Positions 27,289-36,148 are shown, numbered from the stretch's first letter. The stretch is DNA of 64,000 nucleotides from Prevotellaceae bacterium UBA2744 (GCA_002353575.1 DEJQ01000026.1:1-64000); one strand, 5' to 3'. Numbers and translations are program-made. Notes: generated from the letters alone by a model not told the origin.

Positions 27289-27688
27289 AATTCTTCTGTT
27301 TTATATGTTGTATTTTTTTCTCCTTTGCCTTCCTCTGACTCTTTTCCACCATATTTCTTCCTACCTTTCTTCATTTGCTGTTCGATTGTTGTACGTTTGT
27401 TGTTCGATTGTTGTTCGATTATAAAACGTACAACAAACGTCTTTCAAACGCACTTCAAATGCACATAAATAAGCGCAAATATGGAGAAAAACTTTGGTAA
27501 GGGTGAAGCAATTCTTGAAATCCACGTTGCAAATATACTATCAAACCTTGCGAAAAAAAAATTATCAGATAAAATTTTGTCGTTTTATGATGTCGCACAT
27601 AAACAAAGAAGCCTATGCTATCGCATAGGCTTCTTGTCGTTATGTACCAATTGCTTAGTCAGCAAAAGTTGACTTCGTCGAATTTTGC
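27289..27688. other. 400-bp gene-free region with TTCGATTGTTGT repeats
   Basis: No convincing gene. At 27381-27420 the unit TTCGATTGTTGT recurs two to three times. CGTTTGTTGT (27394-27403) and ACAACAAACG (27430-27439) form an inverted repeat. A 63-codon open frame at 27481-27672 lacks any protein signature and is not called. The frd terminator lies at 27606-27635. Confidence 0.6.
27606..27635 (-). terminator. terminator of frdCAB operon
   Basis: A perfect 13-bp stem (AAGAAGCCTATGC with GCATAGGCTTCTT) with a 4-nt loop lies 53 bp beyond the frdB stop. On the minus strand it is followed by TTTGTTTATG. It fits a leftward transcript. Confidence 0.8.
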
Positions 27689-28456
27689 TTAATCCGCAAA
27701 TTTGGCTTTGATGAATTCGCGGTTGAGACGGGCGATGTTGGCGATGGTTTCGCACTTTGGACATACGGCTTCGCAAGCGCGTGTGTTGGTGCAGTTACCA
27801 AATCCGAGTTCGTCCATCTTGGCTACCATTGACTTGGCACGACGAGCTGCCTCGATGCGTCCCTGTGGGAGGAGGGCAAGCTGTGATACCTTAGAGCTGA
27901 CGAAGAGCATTGCAGAACCGTTCTTACATGCTGCTACGCAGGCACCGCAACCGATACAGCTGGCGCAGTCCATTGCTTCGTCGGCGTCTTCCTTGGAGAT
28001 GAGGATGGCGTTGGCATCCTGTGGAGCTCCTGTGCGTACTGTGGTGTAGCCACCTGCCTGCATAATTTTGTCGAATGCAGAGCGATCGACCATACAGTCT
28101 TTGATTACAGGGAATCCGGCTGAGCGCCAAGGTTCGATAGTGATTACGTCGCCGTCGTTGAATTTACGCATGTAGAGCTGACAGGTTGTTGCTCCGCGTT
28201 CTGTCTTTCCGTGTGGAGTACCGTTGATGTAGAGAGAGCACATACCGCAGATTCCTTCGCGGCAGTCGTGGTCAAACACGAATGGTTCTTTTCCCTCTTC
28301 GATGAGTTGTTCGTTGAGGATGTCGAGCATCTCGAGGAACGAAGTATCACCAGGGATGTCCTTCATTACTTTCTCTTCAAAATGAGCATTAGCGTCCTTA
28401 GGACCGTTCTGCTTCCAGTATTTAACTGTGAATTGTTTCAAAACTTTTTCTGCCAT
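27689..28456 (-). CDS. frdB: fumarate reductase/succinate dehydrogenase iron-sulfur subunit
   Basis: A 255-aa electron-transfer subunit on the cytoplasmic face of the complex. The 2Fe-2S ligands are in [15 protein letters not shown] (about residues 64-78). The 4Fe-4S/3Fe-4S ligands are in [14 protein letters not shown] (about 158-171) and CEAVCPKC (about 227). It passes electrons between the cytochrome b/quinone site and FrdA. It starts 5 bp after frdA. In anaerobic Bacteroidales the complex mainly works as fumarate reductase, making succinate; direction is known for the group and not visible in the sequence. Confidence 0.96.
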   Translation of the reverse strand: MAEKVLKQFTVKYWKQNGPKDANAHFEEKVMKDIPGDTSFLEMLDILNEQLIEEGKEPFVFDHDCREGICGMCSLYINGTPHGKTERGATTCQLYMRKFNDGDVITIEPWRSAGFPVIKDCMVDRSAFDKIMQAGGYTTVRTGAPQDANAILISKEDADEAMDCASCIGCGACVAACKNGSAMLFVSSKVSQLALLPQGRIEAARRAKSMVAKMDELGFGNCTNTRACEAVCPKCETIANIARLNREFIKAKFAD

Positions 28457-28461
28457 GGTGA

Positions 28462-30441
28462 TTAGTTCTTGTAGTTACGTGTTTGTACCTTAATTGCTTC
28501 GTATTCGAGTGGTTCCTTGATGAGGGTAGGTGGAACGTTGTCGCTGCCCTGGTACTTCCAACAGCCAACGTAGAAGAAGTTCTTGTCGTCGCGCTTTGCT
28601 TCGCCTTCTTCTGTCTGGTGTTCTTCGCGGAAGTGACCACCACAAGACTCTTCACGTGAAAGGGCGTCGTAGGCAATGAGCTTACCCATTGTGATGAAGT
28701 CATCGAGGTGGATAGCCTTATCGAGTTCGATGTTCATGCCTTCGCGATCGCCTGGGATGAAGAGGTTAGTATCGAATTCCTTACGGAGTTCGTCGATGAG
28801 CTTGATACCTTTCTCCAGTCCTTCCTTTGTACGACCCATTCCGATGTATTCCCAGCAGATGTGGCCGAGTTCCTTGTGGATAGAGTCAACTGAACGCTTA
28901 CCCTTGATGTTGAGGAGTTTCTGTATGCGCTCTTCTGTTGCCTTTTCAACCTCGGCAAATTCTGGTGCGTCGGTAGAGATGCGTGGCCAGATAGCCTGAT
29001 CGGCAAGGTAGTTCTGGATGGTGTATGGCAGTACGAAGTATCCGTCGGCAAGTCCCTGCATGAGGGCTGATGCGCCGAGACGGTTTGCTCCGTGGTCGGA
29101 GAAGTTACATTCACCAATAGCAAACAGACCTGGAATGGTTGTCTGCAGTTCGTAGTCAACCCAGATACCACCCATTGTGTAGTGGATAGCTGGGAATATC
29201 ATCATTGGGTTGTAGTAGTCAACGCCGTCGCGTGTGATACGCTTTTCACCTGGGTTTACGTCGGTAATTTCTTCGTACATGTCGAAGAGGTTGCCATAAC
29301 GCTGACGGATTACGTCGATGCCGAGGCGCTGGATTGACTCTGAGAAGTCGAGGAAAACGGCAAGACCTGTGTTGTTTACTCCGAAGCCTTTGTCGCAACG
29401 CTCCTTAGCTGCACGGCTGGCTACGTCGCGAGGTACGAGGTTACCGAATGCTGGGTAACGGCGTTCGAGGTAGTAGTCGCGGTCTTCCTCCGGAATTTCA
29501 TATCCCTGTTTTGTACCTGCCTGCAGAGCCTTTGCATCTTCGAGTTTCTTTGGAACCCAGATACGACCGTCGTTACGGAGCGACTCTGACATAAGGGTAA
29601 GCTTTGACTGCTTGTCGCCATGAACAGGAATACAAGTAGGGTGAATCTGTACGAAGCATGGGTTTGCGAAGAATGCACCCTTGCGGTAGCAAGACATTGC
29701 TGCGCTGACGTTACAGCCCATTGCATTGGTAGAGAGGAAGTATGTGTTTCCGTAACCACCAGTAGCGATTACTACAGCGTTAGCAGAGAAGCGCTCGAGT
29801 TTACCAGTTACGAGGTTCTTGGCGATGATACCGCGAGCACGTCCGTCGATGATTACTACGTCGAGCATTTCGTAACGAGTGTAGAGCTGCACTTTGCCTG
29901 CGTTTACCTGACAAGAAAGGGCTGAGTAGGCTCCGAGCAGAAGCTGCTGACCGGTCTGACCCTTTGCATAGAATGTACGGCTTACCTGTGCACCACCGAA
30001 GGAACGGTTTGCGAGTGTGCCACCATATTCACGTGCGAATGGAACTCCCTGAGCCACGCACTGGTCGATGATGGAGTTGCTGACTTCGGCAAGACGATAT
30101 ACGTTTGCTTCGCGAGCACGGTAGTCACCACCCTTCACTGTGTCGTAGAAGAGGCGGTAAACAGAGTCACCATCATTCTGATAATTCTTTGCAGCATTGA
30201 TACCTCCCTGCGCTGCAATTGAGTGTGCACGACGAGGTGAGTCCTGAATGCAGAAATTCTTTACGTTGAAGCCCATTTCAGCCAACGAAGCTGCCGCACT
30301 GGCACCAGCAAGACCTGTACCAACAACGATTACATCGAGCTTGAGCTTATTCTTTGGATTTACCAAACGCTGATGAGCCTTATAATTAGACCATTTTTCA
30401 GCTACTGGCCCCTCAGGTATTTTTGAATCTAACTTTGTCAT
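28462..30441 (-). CDS. frdA: fumarate reductase/succinate dehydrogenase flavoprotein subunit
   Basis: A 659-aa catalytic subunit. The FAD Rossmann motif [17 protein letters not shown] is at about residues 40-56. The covalent-flavin His lies in [13 protein letters not shown] (about 84-96). The substrate-site region includes the [19 protein letters not shown] capping stretch near 400. The length (about 650) is typical of the five-helix B-type enzymes of Bacteroidetes. It is the middle gene of frdC-frdA-frdB, 26 bp after frdC. Confidence 0.96.
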   Translation of the reverse strand: MTKLDSKIPEGPVAEKWSNYKAHQRLVNPKNKLKLDVIVVGTGLAGASAAASLAEMGFNVKNFCIQDSPRRAHSIAAQGGINAAKNYQNDGDSVYRLFYDTVKGGDYRAREANVYRLAEVSNSIIDQCVAQGVPFAREYGGTLANRSFGGAQVSRTFYAKGQTGQQLLLGAYSALSCQVNAGKVQLYTRYEMLDVVIIDGRARGIIAKNLVTGKLERFSANAVVIATGGYGNTYFLSTNAMGCNVSAAMSCYRKGAFFANPCFVQIHPTCIPVHGDKQSKLTLMSESLRNDGRIWVPKKLEDAKALQAGTKQGYEIPEEDRDYYLERRYPAFGNLVPRDVASRAAKERCDKGFGVNNTGLAVFLDFSESIQRLGIDVIRQRYGNLFDMYEEITDVNPGEKRITRDGVDYYNPMMIFPAIHYTMGGIWVDYELQTTIPGLFAIGECNFSDHGANRLGASALMQGLADGYFVLPYTIQNYLADQAIWPRISTDAPEFAEVEKATEERIQKLLNIKGKRSVDSIHKELGHICWEYIGMGRTKEGLEKGIKLIDELRKEFDTNLFIPGDREGMNIELDKAIHLDDFITMGKLIAYDALSREESCGGHFREEHQTEEGEAKRDDKNFFYVGCWKYQGSDNVPPTLIKEPLEYEAIKVQTRNYKN

Positions 30442-30467
30442 AATTCTGTGTTTTTTTGTTTGTAAGA

Positions 30468-31184
30468 TCAGAATGCCATTTCGAATGGAACTACTCTGCC
30501 ACTGAGACCGCCAAGGCAGTCAGGACAGAATGCGAATGCGAGGGCAACGATAAGGAACATGCCCATAATGACTGTAGCCCAAATCTGGCTGATGCATTTC
30601 CAACGGTTGAACCATACATGTCCGCTTGCACCGAGAGTCTGCATTGACGACCAGATACCGTGGGTAAGGTGGAACCAGATAGCGCAAATCCATATTACAT
30701 AGAGGACTACGTAAACAGGGTTTGAGAATGTGTACTTAATCCACTCAAAGCCATCAGTCGGAGAAGCAATCTGAGAAGTTGCTCCAACTATCTCGGCAAA
30801 CATCATGTTGTACCAGAAATTGAAGAGATGGAGCAGGATACCAAGACAGATGATTACACCGAGTGCAAACATGTTCTGACTAGCCCACTCAACCTTTTCC
30901 GGTTTGTCAGTCTGATCGTAGCGATTGTTGCCACGAGCCTTACGGTTTTGGATGGTGAGGATGAGGGCGTAAACGATGTGAATGACAACGAGTGCTCCCA
31001 GACCGGCTGTAGCAGCAATAGCATACCAGTTGGAGCCGAGCAATTCACAAATCTGGTTGTACGCCTCTGCACTGAACAGTGCCACTACGTTCATGCATGC
31101 ATGGAACGTCAGGAAGAGTACGAGTGCCAGGCCCGTTACAGACATGACTACCTTTCTTCCGATTGAAGAGTTACATAACCACAT
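30468..31184 (-). CDS. frdC: fumarate reductase/succinate dehydrogenase cytochrome b subunit
   Basis: A 238-aa inner-membrane anchor with five predicted helices, of the di-heme B-type. His residues suited to heme ligation occur in helices such as [13 protein letters not shown] (helix 1), [26 protein letters not shown] and [13 protein letters not shown]. It transfers electrons from menaquinol to FrdB. As first gene of the operon it follows a well-formed promoter at 31232-31263. The name sdhC would be equally valid. Confidence 0.94.
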   Translation of the reverse strand: MWLCNSSIGRKVVMSVTGLALVLFLTFHACMNVVALFSAEAYNQICELLGSNWYAIAATAGLGALVVIHIVYALILTIQNRKARGNNRYDQTDKPEKVEWASQNMFALGVIICLGILLHLFNFWYNMMFAEIVGATSQIASPTDGFEWIKYTFSNPVYVVLYVIWICAIWFHLTHGIWSSMQTLGASGHVWFNRWKCISQIWATVIMGMFLIVALAFAFCPDCLGGLSGRVVPFEMAF

Positions 31185-31231
31185 AAAAATGTTGAATTTT
31201 AAATGAATTTATAATTAGCAATAAAAGTGTG

Positions 31232-31263
31232 CAAAAATAATTTTTTTGATTTACTATTCCAAA
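31232..31263 (-). promoter_or_regulatory. frdCAB promoter
   Basis: On the minus strand TTTG (31260-31263), a 20-bp spacer and TATTTTTG (31232-31239) match the -33/-7 consensus. The start would fall about 40 nt before the frdC ATG at 31184. Confidence 0.7.
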
Positions 31264-31275
31264 TGAAAAGAACGA

Positions 31276-31309
31276 AAATGCTGAGAAAGGGGCTAATTTC
31301 TCAGCATTT
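31276..31309 (-). terminator. terminator overlapping the end of the small Lrp-linked gene
   Basis: A 13-bp stem (AAATGCTGAGAAA with TTTCTCAGCATTT) and an 8-nt loop contain the last codons and stop of the 64-aa gene. On the minus strand TTTTCGTTCTTTTC follows. It also insulates the frd promoter just beyond. Confidence 0.75.
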
Positions 31310-31487
31310 CCATAAAGAAGGACTTTATTTCGTCTAATTTACTTTGCGATTCCATCGGGAAAAATTGTTTAATCGTAGCATCAAAGGCTTCTTCCGCTTT
31401 CACACGCATCATAGCCTTGCCGGCACGCAAGCCGGAAGAGAGTTCAGTCTTGGGCAACAATTGCCGATTGAAATTACCGTCACTCAT
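31293..31487 (-). CDS. small protein of unknown function downstream of Lrp/AsnC regulator
   Basis: 64 aa with no signal peptide. It is charged and mostly helical, with a C-terminal half (AFDATIKQFFPMESQSKLDEIKSFF...) that looks amphipathic. Its start overlaps the end of the upstream regulator gene by 8 nt, so translation is probably coupled. The operon terminator hairpin contains its stop. The coupling argues it is a real gene, perhaps a partner of the regulator. No family recognised. Confidence 0.65.
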   Translation of the reverse strand: MSDGNFNRQLLPKTELSSGLRAGKAMMRVKAEEAFDATIKQFFPMESQSKLDEIKSFFMEMLRN

Positions 31488-32001
31488 CTTCGCTCAGGAT
31501 AATCTTAGCCCTTCCCCCCTTGACCGGTTTTGCGTCAATCTCCTCTACGTTGATGGGCACTTGCTTCTTGATACTCTGATCGAGAGAGATGAGCGTTTCG
31601 GTAGAGTCAACACCATGAATGCCCTGTATGCGACGGTTAAGCAGCTCCATGAGTTGTTCGTTGTCACGCGCATAGAGCTTTATCATCATCGTGTAGGGTC
31701 CTGTGGTATAGTGACATTCGACCACCTCGGGAATGAGTTTTAGTTCATCAACTACACGAGCATACATTGATCCCTTTTCGAGTTTGATACCCACATAGGT
31801 GCATGTCTTGTACCCCAGGCTTTTCGGACTGATATGGTAGCCGGATCCTGTGATTACGTTCATGTCAATTAGTCGCTGTACGCGCTGATGGATAGCAGCA
31901 CGCGACACACCGCACACGGCAGCTACGTCTTTGAACGGAATACGTGCATTACTGGAGATAATCTCCATTATCTGCTTGTCAAGTTTGTCAATCTTTTCCA
32001 T
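31480..32001 (-). CDS. Lrp/AsnC family transcriptional regulator
   Basis: 173 aa. The N-terminal winged helix-turn-helix (KDVAAVCGVSRAAIHQRVQ, about residues 24-42) is followed by a RAM/AsnC ligand-sensing domain (YVGIKLEKGSMYARVVDEL..., about 68-145) that typically binds an amino acid and builds octamers. The C-terminal tail is rich in Lys and acid. The first bases upstream carry TTACAATTTGTCAGCA, shared with the nitrogen-operon control region, so regulation of itself and of those operons is plausible. Its effector is unknown. Confidence 0.92.
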   Translation of the reverse strand: MEKIDKLDKQIMEIISSNARIPFKDVAAVCGVSRAAIHQRVQRLIDMNVITGSGYHISPKSLGYKTCTYVGIKLEKGSMYARVVDELKLIPEVVECHYTTGPYTMMIKLYARDNEQLMELLNRRIQGIHGVDSTETLISLDQSIKKQVPINVEEIDAKPVKGGRAKIILSEDE

Positions 32002-32009
32002 TGCATTAC

Positions 32010-32031
32010 TTACAATTTGTCAGCAAAGTTA
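32010..32031 (-). promoter_or_regulatory. Lrp gene -7 box with shared 16-mer
   Basis: The minus-strand -7 box TAACTTTG lies at 32024-32031. The 16-mer at 32010-32025 (on +: TTACAATTTGTCAGCA) runs from its edge toward the start codon, and GCAAAGTTATGC forms a short inverted repeat. A protein bound here would block transcription of the regulator's own gene. Confidence 0.45.
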
Positions 32032-32104
32032 TGCAATTCGGTTTAGAACTGAAAAGAAAACTGCAGGAAATTGATATTACAAGGCATATTTCTTACATAA
32101 AGGT

Positions 32105-32134
32105 GCCCCAAGCATATTCACATATACCTGGGGC
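32105..32134 (-). terminator. possible terminator of AraC-type regulator gene
   Basis: GCCCCA...TGGGGC with an inner ATAT/ATAT pair forms an interrupted hairpin about 60 bp past the AraC-family stop. The T-run after it on the minus strand is poor, so support is moderate. The rest of 32002-32196 shows no gene. Confidence 0.45.
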
Positions 32135-32196
32135 CGATTAAATACGATAAATTAATAATAACTATGTATTTAATGATGGAGTTATGAAAAAGAATT

Positions 32197-33105
32197 TTAC
32201 TTTTTTTGTTTTCTGAAGTCGCGAGGCGACATACCAGCTTCGTGTTTAAATAGTCGTGTAAAGTGTTGTGGGTATTTAAATCCGAGCCATTCTGAAATTT
32301 CATTGATAGGCTTGTTGGTAGCCACGAGCAGTTGTTTTGCCGCCTCAATGATTTTGTATTGCAGATATTTCTTTATGTTTACTCCTGTTTCCTTCTTGAT
32401 GATATCACTGAAGTATCCAGGAGAGGTATGTGCCAAGTCTGCAAAATAACTGATTGTAGGAACACCCAACCGCTTAGCTGTACCATTATTGAAATACAAG
32501 TTAATATTCTGCAGGAATTGCTGTGCAATCTGGTAGTTCTGATTGTGACGATTGGCAAACTGCTTGTCATAGAAGCGCAGACAATAGTCAAGTACCAATT
32601 TAATCTGATCAGTTAGTATATGCAATGTATTTCGGTCCTCTTCTCCATGTAATTCTGTGTTTACTCTCGAAAAGATGGCAAGCATCACCTCTTTTTCTTC
32701 TTTTCCCAACAACAACGACTCTTCGTGATTGTACTGGAAAAATGTGTATTCGCTGAAGTGGCGACCGAATGTCGAACCATTTATCAGTTCAGGAGAGAAG
32801 AACAAACCTATGACTTGCTTACAGCCGAACATCTCTGTCTTAATCTGACGGATTATACTGTCGGGGGTAAACATGGTTACATTAGCTACCACTTCTTCAT
32901 CCCTATTGCCATTCAACTTCACTTTGTCCTCCTTCGGAATCTTTAGGAAAATGGCATAAAAGCCAATTTCTGTGTCCTCGGCACTGTATGTTCTTGGATT
33001 CGATGTTACATCGATCAATGATACCAGATGACACTTCGAATCAATTTTGTATAATTGGTTTAAATCCTCAATGGTATCAATCTTAAAAAGTCGCTCCCTC
33101 TCCAT
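32197..33105 (-). CDS. AraC family transcriptional regulator
   Basis: 302 aa from the ATG at 33105. A GTG seven codons upstream overlaps the -7 promoter box and so cannot be transcribed from that promoter. The N-terminal 190 residues form an uncharacterised sensing domain with no clear cupin signature. The C-terminal AraC domain has two helix-turn-helix units: YFADLAHTSPGYFSDIIKK (about 220-238) and INEISEWLGFKYPQHFTRLFK (about 268-288), ending in the usual MSPRDFR. It is monocistronic. Targets are unknown; no adjacent enzyme gene suggests one. Confidence 0.92.
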   Translation of the reverse strand: MERERLFKIDTIEDLNQLYKIDSKCHLVSLIDVTSNPRTYSAEDTEIGFYAIFLKIPKEDKVKLNGNRDEEVVANVTMFTPDSIIRQIKTEMFGCKQVIGLFFSPELINGSTFGRHFSEYTFFQYNHEESLLLGKEEKEVMLAIFSRVNTELHGEEDRNTLHILTDQIKLVLDYCLRFYDKQFANRHNQNYQIAQQFLQNINLYFNNGTAKRLGVPTISYFADLAHTSPGYFSDIIKKETGVNIKKYLQYKIIEAAKQLLVATNKPINEISEWLGFKYPQHFTRLFKHEAGMSPRDFRKQKK

Positions 33106-33125
33106 TTTGGTTTTATAATTTATCA

Positions 33126-33157
33126 CAAAAATAGAGATTTCACATTTATATCACAAA
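33126..33157 (-). promoter_or_regulatory. promoter of AraC-type regulator
   Basis: TTTG (33154-33157 on minus), a 20-bp spacer and TATTTTTG (33126-33133). This position decides the start codon of the gene in favour of the ATG at 33105. Confidence 0.7.
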
Positions 33158-33248
33158 CAAAAGTCAGTAGAAAAATGTATCAACTATTAAAAAATCAGTG
33201 CTTTTGGTAAGTTGCCAATTCAAATGTATAAATTCACTCGCCAAAGAA

Positions 33249-34241
33249 TCAGAGTTTTGCCAATAATCGTTCGATGTTTGCCTTTATCTGCAGATAGGCA
33301 TGACAATCGCGAAAATCGGTGTTCCGATGTACCATAGTTTCAACAGGACACTGCGAATGTTGATAAGATGCCAGTTCGTTGTCCATCTGCTGTTTTTTGT
33401 TGCCTGCCAGACGTTTTATTTCCTTCTCCCGTTCTCGGCGCAGAATGTTGCATACGGGGTCAATCACTGCCCCAACTACATTATCGAACAGATGGTGCCC
33501 CTGGATATAGAGATAGGTGTTCTGCGGATTGAGTCCCAGCATGGCGAGTTCTTCCTTCAACGGGCGCAACGCTCCCTTGGCTTCAGGGCAGTGGCGTTGC
33601 AACCATGCCACCTTGCGGTTCGCCTGATGCCGGGTGCGTTCAATAGCTTCGTCTGGATTAAACACATTCACCTTATCGACACTGATAATGTTGTTAAGTG
33701 CGTTGAGTGGCATCTCGGAGAATCGGGTCTGTCGGTAGAGCCATATTGCCCACACGAATAGTTCATACACCGCTTCGGAATATTTAGTCAGATAGCTCTC
33801 AAAGTCGAACACATTACGGTCGTTGAGGGTTGCCATAACACAGACGTTATGAAGTGAGGGGGCATAACACTGCAGATTCTCTATACTATATGCATAGGTA
33901 TGAAGAACGAAGGGGTTGTCGAGCATCGCTTTCGATGAGTTGGTCTTGCGTTGTAACAGATAATCGAGGTCGGCATCCACACAGGCTATCATATATTGCC
34001 CAAGGTGCTCGCCAAGCGTGTTCATAAGGACAGTTTTCTTACCTCTTGACAGACTGTTGCGCGATGGTAACATAACCTCAAATTCGCGTTCATCATTCTC
34101 AAAGTCGCTCAACACGTTACGCCAAAAGAATATATCGTCGTAGCTCTCGACATATGCTACGATTCGTTTTCTTCGCCGTTTCTGCAACTGGTTGGCTGCC
34201 TGAAAATAACGGCTATTCAGATTTGAGGTCAGGTTTTTCAT
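33249..34241 (-). CDS. DUF4435 (TOPRIM-like) protein, PARIS AriB-like
   Basis: 330 aa. The N-terminal half looks like the TOPRIM-type DUF4435 domain: conserved Glu32 in AYVESYDD, GKK at 67-69, and the acidic pair Asp89/Asp91 in ACVDADLD. These would bind divalent metal in an OLD-type nuclease. The C-terminal half (about 180-330) is helical. It starts 5 bp after the ATPase gene, so the two form an operon. DUF4435 with an ABC-type ATPase is the composition of the PARIS anti-phage system (AriB with AriA). The pair here could equally be a resident Bacteroidales relative of another function. Confidence 0.8.
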   Translation of the reverse strand: MKNLTSNLNSRYFQAANQLQKRRRKRIVAYVESYDDIFFWRNVLSDFENDEREFEVMLPSRNSLSRGKKTVLMNTLGEHLGQYMIACVDADLDYLLQRKTNSSKAMLDNPFVLHTYAYSIENLQCYAPSLHNVCVMATLNDRNVFDFESYLTKYSEAVYELFVWAIWLYRQTRFSEMPLNALNNIISVDKVNVFNPDEAIERTRHQANRKVAWLQRHCPEAKGALRPLKEELAMLGLNPQNTYLYIQGHHLFDNVVGAVIDPVCNILRREREKEIKRLAGNKKQQMDNELASYQHSQCPVETMVHRNTDFRDCHAYLQIKANIERLLAKL

Positions 34242-34246
34242 TAACC

Positions 34247-35074
34247 TTACTGTGTTATTTCATTCACCTCGGTTACATTACCCATCCAGCCGTCCATTAT
34301 AAGAGCAGGCGAGTGGGTAGAAAGAATTATCTGTGCGTTAGGATTTATCTTTCTGATGAGACCAATCAGTTTCTGCTGCCATTCTATGTGGAGAGAGATT
34401 TCCGGTTCGTCCATCAACAGAGCGTAATGTTCGCGATTTTCCACCAGGACAGTGAGCAGAATGACAAGCATCTGTTTCTCGCCGCTGGAAAGCTGATAAG
34501 GGGTGATAATCTCTCCATGCTGGAAGAACTGAATCTCATTACTCTTGCGATCGATAGTTTTTCCTGTGTCGTGGAAGAGTTCATCGATAGTATCCTGAAA
34601 CTCAGCCTTCGGGGCTCCCACCTGAGTAGCATGCAACTGGTCGGCAGGATCGCCCGACGTAAGCAATTCGATAATCCTGTTGCCTATATTCACCTGATAA
34701 TCCAGATAGCGCTTCTGCAGTTTATAAATCTGCCAGTCGAGTTCTGTGGTCACTCTGGAATCTGACAATTTCTCAAGCAGGTCGCTATGAAGCAGAGGGC
34801 GATCGAACGAACGGATGACATCAAACTTTATGCTGGTGGCATCCTCGGGATACAGTTCAATGGTCACTCCGCTGGTCACCTTCCCTGCACTGAGTTCACC
34901 TTTGTCGATTAGGTCAAGCATTGAGGCAGAGTGATTTATAATCGTACTCTTGCCCACTCCGTTGATGCCACTCAGGATATTCACATCGGGTTGCAATTGC
35001 CACTTGATGTGTCTGCCTCCCTTCCAGAGAGCTTCTATATCGATACTCTTTATGTACTGTGCAGTCTTTCCCAT
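34247..35074 (-). CDS. ABC-type AAA ATPase (AAA_15/21), PARIS AriA-like
   Basis: 275 aa. The Walker A motif is GINGVGKST at residues 36-44. The signature LSSGEKQML is near 190, Walker B with catalytic Glu LLMDEPEISLH is near 217, and the switch His STHSP is near 255. The insert between Walker A and the signature is short, without the long coiled coil of SMC or RecN proteins. It is small for an AriA (usually larger). It is followed directly by the DUF4435 gene. The role is inferred from the pairing: it would detect a trigger and control the partner nuclease. Confidence 0.82.
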   Translation of the reverse strand: MGKTAQYIKSIDIEALWKGGRHIKWQLQPDVNILSGINGVGKSTIINHSASMLDLIDKGELSAGKVTSGVTIELYPEDATSIKFDVIRSFDRPLLHSDLLEKLSDSRVTTELDWQIYKLQKRYLDYQVNIGNRIIELLTSGDPADQLHATQVGAPKAEFQDTIDELFHDTGKTIDRKSNEIQFFQHGEIITPYQLSSGEKQMLVILLTVLVENREHYALLMDEPEISLHIEWQQKLIGLIRKINPNAQIILSTHSPALIMDGWMGNVTEVNEITQ

Positions 35075-35093
35075 AAATCAGATTTATTTTTCG

Positions 35094-35101
35094 CAAAGAT
35101 A
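35094..35101 (-). promoter_or_regulatory. -7 box of ATPase/DUF4435 operon
   Basis: TATCTTTG on the minus strand, 20 bp before the ATG at 35074. No matching TTTG at the proper distance. The divergent box for the next gene lies at 35145-35152. Confidence 0.45.
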
Positions 35102-35144
35102 AAACTTTTACATTTCAACTTCCGCATTTTAAACAATAAAAAAC

Positions 35145-35152
35145 TACCTTTG
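35145..35152 (+). promoter_or_regulatory. -7 box upstream of the shortened methyltransferase-like gene
   Basis: TACCTTTG matches TAnnTTTG. The expected start near 35159 gives a leader of about 25 nt to the TTG at 35184 and excludes earlier starts. Confidence 0.45.
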
Positions 35153-35183
35153 CGAATGAAAACATCAAAAACAGTCTATCAGT

Positions 35184-35603
35184 TTGTCACTCTCACGAAC
35201 ATTATATAATTATAAGACAATCATTCCACGATGGTGGCATCGTCATGGATTTGGCATACAGTCGCCCACCGACTACGAACTGGTACGCGACGTTCTGTTC
35301 GAGCGTCTGCATTACTACGCATACGAAGAAATGGGCTTGCGCACAGATGCAGAACGACAGTTGTACAGGATAAAGCTGTGGTGTCCCGACGCGATTGTCA
35401 TTCGGTCGGAGGCGGAGTTTGAGAAGGCAGTAGAGGCCGCAGGCAGCGAGACCGTCATGGTTATTGAAGACATATCAGGCAAGAACGAGACACTGTGGCA
35501 ACACATACTGGACTGTCCCATCGCCCGAGTCACCTTCGATATGCGCAGTCGCGGACTCATCCTCTTTGATAAAAAACGGATAAAACAAAATTATATACTA
35601 TGA
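35184..35603 (+). CDS. short protein resembling a truncated SAM-methyltransferase-like family
   Basis: 139 aa. The opening (RWWHRHGFGIQSPTDYELVRDVL...YYAYEE) and the close (ARVTFDMRSRGLILFDKKRIKQNY) resemble, from memory, a Bacteroidales family of about 240 aa with a class I methyltransferase core between these ends. Here the middle is missing, with no GxGxG SAM motif visible, so it may be an internally deleted and possibly inactive copy. TTG is the only start that keeps the N-terminal motif. The neighbouring ATG at 35156 is in another frame. Its stop overlaps the next gene by 4 nt. Confidence 0.6.
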   Translation: MSLSRTLYNYKTIIPRWWHRHGFGIQSPTDYELVRDVLFERLHYYAYEEMGLRTDAERQLYRIKLWCPDAIVIRSEAEFEKAVEAAGSETVMVIEDISGKNETLWQHILDCPIARVTFDMRSRGLILFDKKRIKQNYIL

Positions 35604-36148
35604 AAATCTACACAAAGACAGGTGACAAAGGCACCACCAGTCTGGTCGGTGGAGAACGTGCATCGAAGTGCTGTGATCGCATTGAGAGTTATGGAACCAT
35701 CGATGAACTGAACAGTCAGATCGGACTGCTCATAACTTATTGTACTGACCAGCAAGACCTCAACACACTCAGAGCCATACAGAACAAACTGTTCGTTGTG
35801 GGAGGACACCTCGCCACCGACACATCGAAGACAGCCATGAGGAGCAGCCTGATAATTGCGCCAGAGGTAGTGACTGCAATAGAAAAAGAGATAGACCGGC
35901 TCGATGCCATGCTCCCTCCGCTGCGCGTATTTATCCTGCCAGGTGGCAGTCGTGCCGCAGCCCTATGCAATGTATGCCGCACTGTATGCCGCAGGGCGGA
36001 ACGATGCATCATACGTCTGACAGAAAGCGGCGGAACTGTTGACGGAAATGTCCTGGCATACATAAACCGACTGAGCGACTACTTTTTCCTTCTCTCACGG
36101 AAACTGAACCAGGATAATGAAATAGAAGATATTATTTGGAGGGAATAA
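35600..36148 (+). CDS. cob(I)yrinic acid a,c-diamide adenosyltransferase (PduO type)
   Basis: 182 aa. PduO-type ATP:corrinoid adenosyltransferases attach the 5'-deoxyadenosyl group to cob(I)alamin. The ATP-binding N-terminal motif TKTGDKGTTSLVGGE is at residues 5-19, ESYGTIDELNSQIG at about 36-49, and the C-terminal RRAERCIIRL helix at about 133. It overlaps the preceding gene by 4 nt. No other B12 gene is nearby; in Bacteroidales adenosyl-B12 serves methylmalonyl-CoA mutase among others, which would link it to the succinate made by Frd, but that is inference. Confidence 0.93.
   Translation: MKIYTKTGDKGTTSLVGGERASKCCDRIESYGTIDELNSQIGLLITYCTDQQDLNTLRAIQNKLFVVGGHLATDTSKTAMRSSLIIAPEVVTAIEKEIDRLDAMLPPLRVFILPGGSRAAALCNVCRTVCRRAERCIIRLTESGGTVDGNVLAYINRLSDYFFLLSRKLNQDNEIEDIIWRE

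Noticed and set aside
27481..27672. 63-codon open frame in the gap before frdB
   Set aside because: Contains the frd terminator hairpin in its coding part and shows no protein signature.
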